Below, one piece after another: positions 47,361 to 58,639 of a DNA stretch of 64,000 nt (positions are counted from its first letter, which is position 1; the number at the start of each line of letters is the position of its first letter). The notes under the pieces are model-generated. The model worked only from the letters and a program-made list of their open reading frames with translations, was not told the DNA's origin and made no database searches. The position numbers and the translations under genes were made by a program. This DNA is from Ailurus styani (lineage: Eukaryota > Chordata > Mammalia > Carnivora > Ailuridae): contig LNAC01000065.1 of NCBI GenBank assembly GCA_002007465.1, positions 465,694 to 529,693 of the forward strand. The letters run 5' to 3'.

Positions 47361-47764
47361 CATCTGCCAGTACCCCTCAAAGCTTGAGGCCCTACGGAAG
47401 CCATGTTTCCAGGAATGCGCCAGCAGAGGACAGTGCCGCCCTTGTGGGGCCTGATCTGATGCCAGGGAGGGGTTCATATGGCCCAAGGATGCCCGAGCAA
47501 TGAAATCAAAGGCCATCTTTCCCATCTTAGCAGAACCTTTGTGGTAGAACACTCAGATCTCTGCCACCATGCTGACCATCTGTGACTATGCTGTATTAAT
47601 CAGGTCTCCAGAGAAACAATCAACAGGATCTCTCTTTCTGAATGTCACCTATTGTTGTTGCGAGTGCTTTCAGGCAACTCCGAGGGGGACAACCAAACTC
47701 TTGCCCTAGGGTTTACCCCACCCATCCACCCAACTCCCACTACTCATCCTCTCACTCACTCATA

Positions 47765-48460
47765 TACTCATTCCCCATGTATTTATTGAGCATCTACTAT
47801 GTATGAGGCCCTTTATCGGGCAAAACAACATAAACCCTGACCTCACAAAGCTTATAGTTCAGTGGGAATATCACCTCTAAACAGACAAATTCACAAAAAT
47901 TTTCATTGCAACTGTGTGGTACGTGCTAGGAAGAGAGAAATGTAGCATGTTTATTTCATCTGTCCTCTAGATATTTACTGAGCACTAAGACAGGCAAAAC
48001 CTTATCTTAGGTGCTTATTGGAACACGTAACAAGACAAAGGCTGGGAAGTAGGAGATGGTCCCCCAAGGAAATGTTACTCAAGCTCAGACCTAAAAAACA
48101 GATAGGAGTTCACCTGACAAGAAGATGGGAAAAGCATGCCTGTCTGAGGAACACCATGCCAGGGTCCTGGGGCAGGACATAGCTCTAAGAATGGGAAGGG
48201 AGTCTGGTGGGCCTGGACCATGGCGTGGGTTTGGGAAGCTGGAACACGGTGAGGTATAGCTGGACCAGGGGACAGCCCCAAGGCTCTCCAAGTGCTGCAG
48301 GCTCCTCAGAGAGCTGTTGCTTGATCCTAGGAGCAGGAAGAAGCTTCTGGAAGGCTTTAAGTTGAGAGGTCATGTTCTCATCATTAACACTGTAGCATGT
48401 CCCATTATCCCCTTTATGAAAGTCCTAGAACAGGTTAAATTTCAGTATACCATTTCTCAA
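47765..48460 (+). mobile_element. Ancient interspersed repeat, family not assigned
   Basis: 'gtatttattgagcatctactatgtatgaggccctttatcgg', 'aaccctgacctcacaaagcttatagttcagtggg', 'aagcatgcctgtctgagg' and 'aggctttaagttgagaggtcatgttctc' occur in the order of a repeat type common across mammals. The separation of blocks suggests a long, badly decayed copy. Confidence 0.45.
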
Positions 48461-48686
48461 AGACACTGTCAGGTAAATTCATACTTGAGATATGATACTT
48501 CCATGCTTTCAATGTGCTGTTCCCCCTGTTTTGTATTTTGTTCTTTTCTTCATCATAAGACCCTCTCACCCTTCAAAATTCAGTCTGGCCATTGCCTCAT
48601 CTAGAAAGCAATCTGACTTCCCGAGGTCTCGAGAGCAACTTAGAGTCACCTCCAAATAACAATAGATTCAGAGTGTAGGCCTCGAC

Positions 48687-48972
48687 CAGGGTTGGTCCCA
48701 AACTGTTCCTTACACATGAACAGAAAGTGAGGCAAGTACAGAAAGTGAAAGTAAGCATTTAGAAACTTTCAGAGCAATTACACAGAACAATTTTATGGCT
48801 GTAAAATCTAATAACAAAAAAATAGGGCTTGGATTTTGTGTGTCTTTTTTTTCCCCATCTTTTCTAATGATTCATTTTTATTGTATTTTATAAAAGTATT
48901 GATCTACAAAGGATTGAAATTTATTAAAAATGGGGGGAGGGGACCTTCATCACAGACAGTTTGAGAAACACT
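48687..48972. mobile_element. Possible hAT-type DNA transposon remnant
   Basis: The left end 'cagggttggtcccaaactg' and right end 'cagtttgagaaacact' are imperfect inverted repeats of the hAT/Charlie type ('cag.g.tt.tcaaactg'). The interior is AT-rich with no transposase frame. Target duplications are not clear. Confidence 0.35.
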
Positions 48973-49162
48973 TTCCAGACTGCTTGCTGCTGAGGACCAT
49001 CCTCTGCACCCTCCTCTCTCTTTTCCACCTTCCTGACCACTGCAAAGTCACTACTCCATTTCACCCACACAACAACCTTACAGGGGAAGCGAGTCATAGC
49101 TTGCCTTCCCTTGTCTTATTGGAAATGAGCTAACTGAAGCTAAGAGAAAGGAAGAAACATGC

Positions 49163-49678
49163 TGGTATGAGGTTCTTGTTGCTGCTGTAACAAAGCACTG
49201 AAAACTTGGTGGCTTAAAACTATACAAATGTATTATCTTGTGGTTCTGGAAGCCATAGTGTCTAAACAGGCTTCCCTTGGCTAAAATCAAGATGTCAGCA
49301 GGGCCACACTCCCTCAGAGGTTCTCGGAGGGAAATTCATTTCCTTGACCTTTCCAGAAACTACAGGCTTCCTGCATTCCTTGGCTCACAACTTCTTCGTC
49401 CACTTTCAAAGCCAGCAGCATAACATTTTTCAGTATTCTCCTTCTCTCACTCCCTCTCTGCCTCACCACTGCTTCCATTCTCCAGTCTCCTTCTCTTCTC
49501 TCCTCATAAGGACCCTTATGATTACATTGCACCCACCTGGATAATCCAAGATCATCACCCCATCTCACAGTTCTTCACATAATCACATCAGCGAAGTCCC
49601 TTCTGCCATGGGAGATGACATATTCAAAGGTTCCTAGAATTAGGGCATGCATTCTTCAAGGGCCATTAGTCTACCACA
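49163..49678 (-). mobile_element. MLT1 LTR, antisense, full length
   Basis: This begins 'tggtatgaggttcttgttgctgctgtaacaaagcactg' and ends 'gggccattagtctaccaca'. 'cattccttggctcacaacttcttcgtccactttcaaagccagcagc' and 'gattacattgcacccacctggataatccaag' lie between. The layout is the same as at 39334-39808. Confidence 0.8.
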
Positions 49679-49679
49679 A

Positions 49680-52260
49680 AAGTCAAATTACACTACTACG
49701 GGGACAAATATTTCTGGGATTCAAACCCAAGTCTTGGTCTCAGAATGCATATTTCCCCTTTTATTTTGTGCTACCCACTAGTCCCCTCTACCTTCTAAAA
49801 TATGTACAGATGTTGGTAGAAATACTTTGTTTGAAAGCATTTGGAAATTGAAGGCAAGCTGTGATCTGCAGGTGGGGAGAGAATCCACACAATTGCATCT
49901 CCCTCAGCTGTGGAGGCAGCTGAGTCCCTGCAGACAGTCCTGGCAAACACCAGGGGCTGCCCCATTTAAGCTCTCACCCAGACAGAGTGTCAGGGCCCAG
50001 GAAGACCCATGATAAGTCACCTGGAGAGCACATGCATACATCTCAGAAAAGACAGGAATTTCTCCAGCAAGAACAATGTTCCTTGGCAGTGTTGAATTTT
50101 TGTTCCCAGGCAGATAGATAAATAGATATGCAATTCTTATTAGCAAGAAGAATAACCTGCACAGAGTTTCTCCAGGAAGACATTAAGATAATCCAGCAGC
50201 GGCGATCCACTGCCATCCCCGATCAATTCTTTGTAGTAAACTTTTATAAATCAAACACAGAAGACTCAAAAGAGCTTGTTCTGTGATGTGTTGGTTGATG
50301 CAAATCCTGGCACATTCCACTGTGTGGGGTTGTTAAATCACAGTGTTTTCCTCGCCCCATCAATTCCAGCTTCTCCCACTTCCAGCCCTAAGACCATCAG
50401 CCCATCCTAGACGCTGTGACTGTCTCCCAGGGAAGTACACTAGGGGAGGAGGGCTGAGATGGCCGCTGGAAGCATAGGACTTGCCACCCCTTATTGTTGT
50501 GCTCCTGGGCCAAGGGCTGAGGGAAGTGGGATTGGAGTCCTGGGGCCTGAGCAGGAGCAGGTGTTTAGCCCTTCCTGTTCCTGCCCATGGATGTGGTGCA
50601 AGGAGCTGAGAGGCTGCCAAAGGACTGCTAGGTCAAAGCCAGGACCTCACCCCAAGAAGCCAGGCAAGGCACAGGACCAAGACACAAAGGCAGATGGGGC
50701 AGGGGCAGGGACTATGGGTGGAGGAGGGAGGAGCTGACCATTCCCGACCATCTGAGGTGCTCTTTATAGAAGCTGAAAGCCCCGGGCTGGGGCTCTGTCT
50801 CTCATGGCTGTGTCAGTACATCCTGCTGTTTATACTAATATGTCTTTATTTGTCTGCAGGACTGCTATTTATGATGTTCAGACTGTGCACTGTACAAGGG
50901 CAGCACACCTAGGGATTCCACTGAAAGCTAGACATACACTCAGTGTGTAGACTGCAGACCTCCTACCCATATGTGTGCTGGGACAGTAGCCATGAGCCGC
51001 CTCCCACTTAAATCCACCATGGGCACAGCCAGCCTTGTACACACTCCCCTGGCTCGCCCACATTTGTGTAGCTGTGTGTCCTATTCCTGCTAGCACTTCA
51101 GGCCTCTCTATTTCACTTCTCTTGCCTCTCCATTGCTCTGAGAGATGAAGTTCTACTCCCAGCATCCCTATTTCAAACTCTGATCCTGACTCAGTCTTCT
51201 ACTGAGGGGTGGGGGAAGGACAGGGATCTTGACATCTAGGGTGGCAGGTGGGTGTGTGTGAGCCTGCAGCCCCAGGTGCCAGAAAGCTCTCCCAGGCAGA
51301 CACTGTTGCCAGACACCACCATTCAGGTGGAACAGTGTATAAACTTATTTTCTTTTTTACTTAAGAAAAAAAAAAAGCACCTTCTCTTGATAAAGAAGAG
51401 GCTTTTTAAAGTCTTCAGAAAGGTACCTTATGCTATAGAAGTGGCCCTGCTTATCTCCCCCTCCCTAAGTTGACTGTGAGCTTATTGAGTTTGGATCAGG
51501 TACTACTTAATGCCCCCAACAACCAGGAGGTGACTGGCTCTTGGGCTGGTTTATAGACGGAGGAAGGACAAAAAGCAAAGATAGAAAGAGAGAAAAAGTT
51601 GGCAGGGACAGAGGGGAAAAGAAGGAGGAGGAGGAACAGATAACTATTCGGATGGATAGCTAGATGAATTTCTTAAACCCATTAGACACAGGGATTCAGG
51701 CTCCTCTCCCCTGCTCCTTCTGTTTTGGCCATTTCTGTTCACTTCTCTCCTGCCTCTCCCATACCCTCTGGGTTATCCCTGAGTCCATTCACATTTTCTA
51801 GACCAAATCACTACCGGGCCCATGCACTGCCCTTCCGCAGATGCAGCCTGGACCTCTACCCCTCTTTCCCAACTCCTACTCTGCCAAGGAAGCCAAGCCC
51901 TGGGTGCCGGACTCTCTTTCCACAACACTCACTCCCAAGACGTCAGTGGGTCTTCGTCTCCCAACTCCCTGGGCATCAGGGTACCCTAGAAGGATCTTGC
52001 TGCTACTACCTCCCTCCTGGAAGACAGAATTTTCTTTTCTACTCAGCCCAGTCTGCCCAAACCCTACTCTCAGACTCAGCTTGTTTTTTCACTGAGGAGA
52101 TTTATTTCCCTGAACACTCTTAGCACCTAGTGCTGTGAGGTTTTATATGTAGCGTATTCCTGAGAACACTGAGCATTTTCAAGGCTTCAAGATGTTGACT
52201 CCAAAGTGAATTCCCTCAAGGGGCTCCCGATGTGCACTTGATGGGCTGAAGGTGGGGAAG
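49680..52260. other. Intergenic, single-copy; no gene seen
   Basis: No repeat was recognised with confidence. The frame 51725-52123 (+) and others are chance. Short poly-A at 51365-51377. Confidence 0.4.
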
Positions 52261-52264
52261 GCAT

Positions 52265-52660
52265 TTTTTTTGAGCCCCTAAATCTGTGTCAGACATTGTC
52301 CTGTGCCCTGAGAACTTCAGAAGATAAGAGATATCCCAATTCTCATGGAACCTGCAGTCCAGCTGGAGGAGGTAGATAATGAATAAATAAATGTTAGCTT
52401 GTGGTGCATCATATGAGACAGACAATGGTCATGGTGGGAGCTAGGGAGGCTCTTGAACCTGGGTGGTCTCTGAAGAGATGACTTTAGACTTGAGACCTTG
52501 GTGATGAAGAGGAGCCACCAAGTACAGATCCAAGAGACAGGAGAGGAGGTAATGGACTTGGACACTTAGGGGAACAGATGGAAGCCAATGTGACCGGGGT
52601 GCCACAAGTGAAAACGAGAAGGTCAGAGATGACAGGAGGGACTGGTTGAACAAAATTACA
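52265..52660 (+). mobile_element. Ancient interspersed repeat, family not assigned
   Basis: 'gtcagacattgtcctgtgccctgagaac', 'aattctcatggaacctgcagtccagctggagg' and 'aatggtcatggtggga' match the same repeat type as at 47765-48460. Confidence 0.4.
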
Positions 52661-52674
52661 TTACTTATGTTAAT

Positions 52675-52985
52675 GACTATACTATATTGAGTGCTTGCTG
52701 TGTGGCCAACACTGTAAGTCCTTCACCTAGGTTATGTCATTTAGTTGTCACAACAACCTCCAAAATGATTAATATTAGCCTGGTTAACAGGTACTAAAAA
52801 TAATGATGTGCACTGAGTACCTATTATGGACCATACACTGGGTTGAATGCTTTGTGTGCCTCGTCTCATTGATTCTCTGTGACAGCTTTATGATGTTCAA
52901 GTGTTTTTACTTCTCCCATTGTATAGGTGAGAAAACATAAAGACCTGGAACATTTGAGCAATTTAGAGGCCCCATCACTACACTG
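52675..52985 (-). mobile_element. Two adjacent antisense MIR SINEs
   Basis: The first, about 52675-52795, has 'ttgagtgcttgctgtgtggccaacactgtaagtcc' and 'gtcatttagttgtcacaacaacc'. The second, about 52800-52985, has 'actgagtacctattatggaccatacactggg' and 'ttctcccattgtataggtgagaaaac'. Both are reversed MIR 3' and core blocks. Confidence 0.6.
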
Positions 52986-53221
52986 GATCAGAGTGACTAT
53001 AAGCTTATAACTGTCTATACTACATGGGTTACCGCCCTCTTGTTTGTTTGCACTTCAAGACAGCCTTGGTGTTTGACTTTAGGAAAATCAGAGGCATGAT
53101 TTCCACCATAGAAAAACACTGGAGCATGTAAGGATTTGTCCAATGGGGCTCTTTCTAGGGCCCTGGGAAGGACACTGTAGAAAGGCCCTGAGAAGCTAAT
53201 GGTACGGAAGGCCCAGTGTGT

Positions 53222-53402
53222 CCTCTCCAGCCACCTATGGAACCAGAAAAGACCCCAAATCACTAAGGAAATGTTGAAAAATAAAAACAAAGTTGGGGGC
53301 ATCACATTGCCTGATTTCAAGCTTTACGACAAAGCTGTGATCACCAAGACAGCATGGTACTGACACAAAAACAGACACACAGACCAATGGAACAGAGTAG
53401 AC
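53222..53402 (+). mobile_element. L1 ORF2 fragment, sense, truncated at both ends
   Basis: 'tatggaaccagaaaagaccccaaatcactaagg', 'tgggggcatcacattgcctgatttcaagc' and 'agacagcatggtactgacacaaaaacagacacacagaccaatggaacag' are the well conserved 3' part of L1 ORF2. It stops abruptly after 'acagagta' with neither 3' UTR nor tail, so it is an internal piece left by deletion or a sheared insertion. Frames are broken. Confidence 0.8.
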
Positions 53403-53610
53403 AGCTGTGGCTTTAGGCATACCCAAAAGTGGGCTTGGAGATTCATTCCAATCTACCACTGCCTTTCAGACCTCTGCCACACTGGAGGAATAGTCTGCCT
53501 CTGAAGCAAACCTCCAGAGCAACACCATTTTCATTCTTCTCTGTCATAACCCAGACCAAGCCAAATCGACTTTAAAGTGATTTGCCTCCCAGAACTCTCC
53601 CAGTCCTCCT

Positions 53611-53774
53611 TGACAGTGTTCAGGCCAATAGATCATTTGAAATGTTTTTATAACATAAAAATCCAATCCTTTTAGCAGGCAATCAGGGGTCNTGACAGTG
53701 TTCAGGCCAATAGATCATTTGAAATGTTTTTATAACATAAAAATCCAATCCTTTATAGCAGGCAATCAGCGGTT
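53611..53774. repeat. 81-bp tandem duplication around a single N (probable assembly artefact)
   Basis: 53611-53691 and 53693-53774 are near-identical, starting 'tgacagtgttcaggccaatag' and ending 'caggcaatcag'. They differ only near the ends (one indel/substitution in the T run and G/C in the last bases), with an N exactly between them at 53692. That is the pattern left when two overlapping contig ends are joined without merging. Confidence 0.85.
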
Positions 53775-55630
53775 TTAAAATAATTACCCATAACTAAAGA
53801 GAAAGCAAAGTAAGATCAAATGAAATCTGATTAATGGGTGGTGAAGACCAATGTTCTTTAAATAATTCCCTAAAATAAATTCCAATGGGATAATCTCTCC
53901 ATGAAGACATTTCTTTAGGGGCTTAAGATAAATACTTTTTTTTTTTTTCCAAACCACCTCACAACTAAATTACATAGCATTTTGGGGAGGTTCTGGTTAT
54001 TTTTCCTAAGTAGAGAATTTTCTGTGTGCCTCTATTTTCCCTCAAGGTTATCACAGAAAGAGAATAAAATTTCATTTCCCTCCTGCAATTATGTTGCTGT
54101 ATTATTTTTGTAATAAGCTTACAAAGAACAAGCTCCCAAAACGCAATTCTCGATCTGAAGTTCACCAGGTTGAAATTGAGAGATAAATCCTCTTTGCTTC
54201 TTATTGGACATTTTTTTAAAGGTCAGTGTTGATGACAATTCAGAAATTCAATTTCTTCTCAGGTGTCAAGTTTCTAAGGCACACCTGGTAGAAATTTGGT
54301 GCAGGGCCAACCTGGTGCAAAACTGAAATGGGTTGCTGGGAAGACTCAGTACACACCAGCCCTGGTAGCCTCGTGCCTTGAGTTCTGAAGTCATATAAGA
54401 TAGGGGTTAGGGACCTTAAAGATGGGGAAACTGAGAAGGGGCTGGCTAATGAGGAGATGAGGGGCTGATGGTGATGAATGGATTCTTCCAAGGGGTGGAA
54501 AAGAATGAATGGTGTTGGTCAGGTAGAGGGAAAAATATGCAAACACCAGGAGAGGAAATTGAGACCCAGCTGGAGTGAATGCCCTACACCACTTTTTCCC
54601 ATGAGACCAGAAGGAAAGAGACAAAGCTGGTGGAGGTGCAGATAATTTTGGAAGGCAAAGCAAGAACCCCCTTCTGAGCATCTACTTTCTCAGCTCAGTG
54701 AGAGGCCAAGTCAATTCCCAATGGTGAAGGGAGAGGTATTGACATAGAGGATTTGAAGAGAGAGGGGAAAGTATGAATGAGCCTCTGAGAGGAAGGGAGG
54801 AAAGCACTGCCAGGGAAACATGATCTTCCCATGCAGATCTGAGTACCTAACTCAGGTAGTGGACCAGAAGTTTCCGATGGCCCAGTCAGCAAAACTGTGT
54901 AACTGTACTGACAGCGCTTGGCAGCCTAGCAATGGAGTCAAGAAGATAAAGAGCCAGACTAACCCAGTGTGGAGGGTGCTTGTTGCGTAGGTGACACTGA
55001 AGGGCAAGTTAGGTAAAGGGAGTGGAGATACTGGCAAAAGAGACACTGAAGTGATGGTCAGGGTAGATCGGAATAGAGGTGACTAAATGAAGGGTGGAAA
55101 TAGAAAGAACTTTGAAATTTCAAGGAGGTAGAAATCTCAGTGAGAATGGAAATCAGATGCTGTGGGAGAGAGCCAGGGAGGGAGGAAGGGAGGGAGAGAG
55201 AGAGAAGGGATGATGTGAGAGTAACCACAGTCTAGGACATCAGAGACAAAGAAATCCAAAGAAACACGGGCGTGGCCATGAGGACCAACAGCCAAAATGG
55301 AGAGGAGAGGAAGCCTTCTTGCAATATGCCTCTGAGGAGGCAGAACAAGGAATAGACCACCCATGAGCAGACCAAAGTCCCTAAGAATGACAGCAGGATG
55401 GCAAGGGGAGAAAACAATGCCCGGTGCACTGGTAGAATCTTGGGACAATCCAATCCACTTTGAGGGGCAGAGACCCACTCTCCTCCAACCCCAATCAAAA
55501 CAAGCATTTCTGTAACAGAACTTTCTCCCTCTGATCAACAAACTATATCATAAATTACCTGAAGTCTACAAACCTTACGCTGAAAGTGGGAACACATAAT
55601 TAGATAACAAGTTAGGGAACTCAAATTTAA
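53775..55630. other. Intergenic; purine-rich + strand, no gene seen
   Basis: 53780-54240 is AT-rich and repeat-free. From about 54410 to 55450 the + strand is markedly purine-rich, which opens long minus-strand frames (for example 55137-55541, 134 codons) without any domain. It may be a decayed old repeat. A GGGA/GA run lies at 55176-55205. Confidence 0.4.
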
Positions 55631-55639
55631 AAGGAAGTG

Positions 55640-55925
55640 CTGTGTTTGAAATGTTATCTCCCAAATATATCTTAAACCTCCCAGCTTCTCTCAGTCTGCA
55701 CATCCTCTGGTCCCTGGTCCAAGCTACCATCATATCCTGCTCTTTCAATGGCCTCTCACTGACCTTCCTACTCCACCACCACCACCCAAAAAATCCTTCT
55801 CTGCACTTCAGTGCACTCAGTCTTAAAATGCACATCTGGTGCATTCTACATGCCAATGAAACAGGGCAAGCATGCTAAAAATCACTTTTTAAAAATGCAG
55901 GTCTAGTCATCTCCTACTATATTGG
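55640..55925 (+). mobile_element. Probable L2 internal fragment
   Basis: 'ctggtccctggtccaagctaccatcatatcctgctctttcaatggcctctc' and 'ctgcacttcagtgcactcagtcttaaaatg' resemble L2 3' region blocks. Divergence is high. Confidence 0.4.
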
Positions 55926-56214
55926 TGGTTCCTAAATATCACCTCCCACCCCAACCCTGCTGGCATCTTATGGAGAACTCACATAAATGCAGAAGAATGT
56001 GAAATTTCTTGGTTGGCAAGGTTTGGGAACTTCAGAGACCTCCACCCAGTTAGCCTTCCCTTCACTTGGCCATCTACATCCCTTATGCTTACTTTTATGT
56101 TCACTTGCATGAAACAAAAGACTACATAAGAAAATGGTTGTAACACTTGACACAAAGAGCAAAGGAGGTGCCATCCTATGAAGGGCACAGTATGGGCAGT
56201 ATTTTAGGGGTTTG

Positions 56215-56370
56215 GGTCATAGGCACTGGGTTTGAGGTCTGTCTCCTGCACTTACTGTGTTATCCTCCCAAGTTGCCTAATCTCTTAGTTCCCATTTTCC
56301 ACTATAGTTGAATGAGAATAATAACAGCACTTAATAATTGTTAATAACTTACACCTACCAACCCGTGCTA
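56215..56370 (+). mobile_element. MIR SINE, sense
   Basis: 'cactgggtttgaggtctgtctcctgcacttactgtgttatcctcccaagttgcctaatctcttag' and 'gaatgagaataataacagcac' match MIR. Confidence 0.6.
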
Positions 56371-56784
56371 GCACATTCCCAGGCCTTCTTTCTCAGCAGT
56401 GTCAAAAAGATATTGGCAGCTCTGCCAGCTCTGCAGAACGGAATGTGCACTCCACGAGGGACCTGGTTTGGTGGTCCTCCTCCAGAACCCAGTGGTGGTT
56501 CAGGGGGTTAACCCTACACTTCTGGACTCTTCAAAGGCCCCAGATACCCAGAACCACCATGAAAGCAAAAGATGGAGGAAGACTTGGAGAAACCTTTACC
56601 TGATCCTTTTGAGAGGTTTTTCTTTGACACTCTCCCCCAAAGCCCAGGGTTATCAAACTTTGATCACCTCACCCCTGACCCATCCTGGTAGCTAACAGAC
56701 CCACTGTTGTTCAATGATGGAGATTTTCTCTCCTCTCAGCATCCTTTATCTTTCCTATAATTTCATGGCTGACTATTCCTTTCT

Positions 56785-57154
56785 GTCTTAGCTCAGGCTG
56801 CTATAACGAAATGTCATAGACTGGGTGCCTCAAACAACAGACATTTATTTCACACAGTTCTGAAGACTGGTAAGTCTGAGATGGAGACTTATGCTGGAAT
56901 ATTTGGCTCCTGGTAACAGCCTGGCTTGCAGATGGCCACATGCTTGCTCTGTCTACACATGGTGGAGAGATCAAGAGCATGGTGGTCTCTCTTCCTCTTC
57001 TTTTAAGGACTTCACTCCCATCATGGGGGCCTTACCCCCATGCCCTCATCTAAACCCAGTTATTCTCCAATGGCCCCACTTCCAAATATCATCACATTGA
57101 GGTTAAAGCTTCAACATATGAGTTTGGGTGGAACACAAACATTCAGTCCATAAT
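56785..57154 (-). mobile_element. MLT1/MST-group LTR, antisense
   Basis: 'tgtcttagctcaggctgctataacgaaatgtcatagactgggtgcctcaaacaacagacatttatttc' starts the copy. 'cttcaacatatgagtttgggtggaacacaaacattcagtccataata' ends it, with the usual blocks in between. Confidence 0.75.
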
Positions 57155-57280
57155 ACCTTCCCTTTTCTTTCTTTACTCCCCAATTCCTCCATGGGGGGCT
57201 AATAACCTCCACAGAAGGACTCTATCACTAAACCCCAAATCCTCTTGAAACCTACCAAAAATATACAGAAACAAAAAGTG

Positions 57281-57483
57281 GGCGCCTGGGTGGCTCAGTG
57301 GGTTAAAGCCTCTGCCTTCGGCTCAGGTCATGATCCCAGGGTCCTAGGATCAAGGCCCACATCGGGCTATCTGCTCAGCAGAGAGCCTGCCTCCTCCTCT
57401 CTCTCTCTGCCTGCCTCTCTGCCTACTTGTGATCTCTCTCTCTCTCTCTCTCTGTCAAATAAAAATTAAAAAAAAATTTTAAA
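57281..57483 (+). mobile_element. CAN-SINE, young mustelid-like type
   Basis: The head is 'gggcgcctgggtggctcagtgggttaaagcctctgcc', the middle 'ggatcaaggcccacatcgggc', with the 'ctgcctgcctctctgcctacttgtgatctc' block, a CT run and an A-rich tail. The candidate duplication 'aaaaagtg' is short. Confidence 0.95.
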
Positions 57484-57514
57484 TAAAAAAGTGCCTCTCC
57501 TGAGTGTAAATGTA

Positions 57515-57735
57515 CAGTGGGAAGAGCATGAGCTAAAGCTACCAGACTGGGTTGGAGCCCAGCTCAGTCAGTAGTTTGCCATGTGTTTTTGGGCAAGTCT
57601 TTCATTGGGTCCCATTGTCTCACCTGTGATAGGACAATAAGAAAACTTACCTCCTAGGACCTCTATGAGGATTTATAAATAAGTTCACATAAAATACTCA
57701 GAAAGTACCTGGTATATAATAAGTGCTAGATATAT
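57515..57735 (+). mobile_element. MIR SINE, near full length, sense
   Basis: The tRNA-like head is 'acagtgggaagagcatgagctaaagctaccagactgggttggagcccagctc'. The core 'ttgggcaagtctttcattgggtcccattgtctcacctgtgatagg' and the end 'gtacctggtatataataagtgctagatatatg' follow. Confidence 0.75.
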
Positions 57736-58405
57736 GTTTTCATCATGTTGAGGTTATGAGTGAGCTATGCAAATGTTGGTGAATCAATACAAAAAAGCAA
57801 GGAGCAAGTGGCCAAAGTTAGCCCAATCTCTAACTCCCAGAAGGGACACTGTTCGGAGAACTGGGTTCAGGAGGCTAAGCTAACTACCTGTCTTAGTTTG
57901 GGTTGTCCCAGCAGGACACATAAAGCAAGCACTGGAGGATAAATTGTCTATAGGGGGGAGTGGACAGAACAGGGGTAGGAGAGAGGGCAAGTAGTATCGG
58001 AGGCAAGGGCAATGGGTAAAGTCGCGTTATTAAGCCAACTACCACGATGGAAGCATAACACTTCACCCCATGGGGAGACTGAAAAATAACACAAAAATAT
58101 GGCTCAGGATTATCTGGCCAAGGCTCCAGGGGACTAGAAGACTCTTGCCTGAACATCCACCAGCCAGCGGTTAAGGGCTGACCTTAGGAGGAAGTTAATT
58201 CGTAGGCACTTCCAGCCAGCTGTGCACAGGGACAAGGGGATTCCAGGACCCTCAGGGAAAGCACCAAAAAAAGATGCAGGCGCTGGCTGGCACAGGTAGA
58301 AATGGTGAAAGCATCTGAGCGGATAGAGGTTGAGCACCTGCTGTAGCTACACCTGTCAAACTTGAATGGGCTTCCTCAGTAGGATCACAATTCTGGAGCG
58401 GCAAA
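57736..58405. other. Intergenic; no gene seen
   Basis: 'ctgtcttagtttgggttgtcccagcagg' at 57890 resembles the start of an antisense LTR, but the body is not recognisable. Confidence 0.4.
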
Positions 58406-58423
58406 GGTGCAAATGTTGTTCTT

Positions 58424-58635
58424 TTTTTTTTTTTTTTAATAAAGATTTTTTATTTATTTATTTATTTCACAGAGGGAGAGAGATCACAAGGAGGCAGAGA
58501 GGCAGGCAGAGAGAGAGAGGGGAAGCAGGCTCCCCGCTGAGCAGGGAGCCCGATGCGGGCCTCGATCCCAGGACCCTGAGATCATGACCTGAGCCGAAAG
58601 CAGAGGCTTTAACCCACTGAGCCACCCAGGTGCCC
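58424..58635 (-). mobile_element. CAN-SINE, antisense, young type, perfect 15-bp target duplication
   Basis: The flanks GCAAATGTTGTTCTT (58409-58423 and 58636-58650) are identical. The copy starts with a T run and 'aaagattttttatttatttatttatttcac'. It contains 'gggcctcgatcccaggaccctgagatcatgacctgagcc' and ends 'aacccactgagccacccaggtgccc'. The reversed head reads 'gggttaaagcctctgc', the young subtype. Confidence 0.97.
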
Positions 58636-58639
58636 GCAA

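Noticed and set aside
51725..52123. 132-codon + frame
   Set aside because: Pro/Ser-rich translation of single-copy noncoding sequence without splice signals or domains.
53611..53774. Biological tandem duplication
   Set aside because: The exact placement of an N between the copies and end-localised mismatches fit a contig-join artefact better.
55137..55541. 134-codon minus frame
   Set aside because: Produced by the purine bias of the + strand; the peptide is low in information and matches nothing I know.
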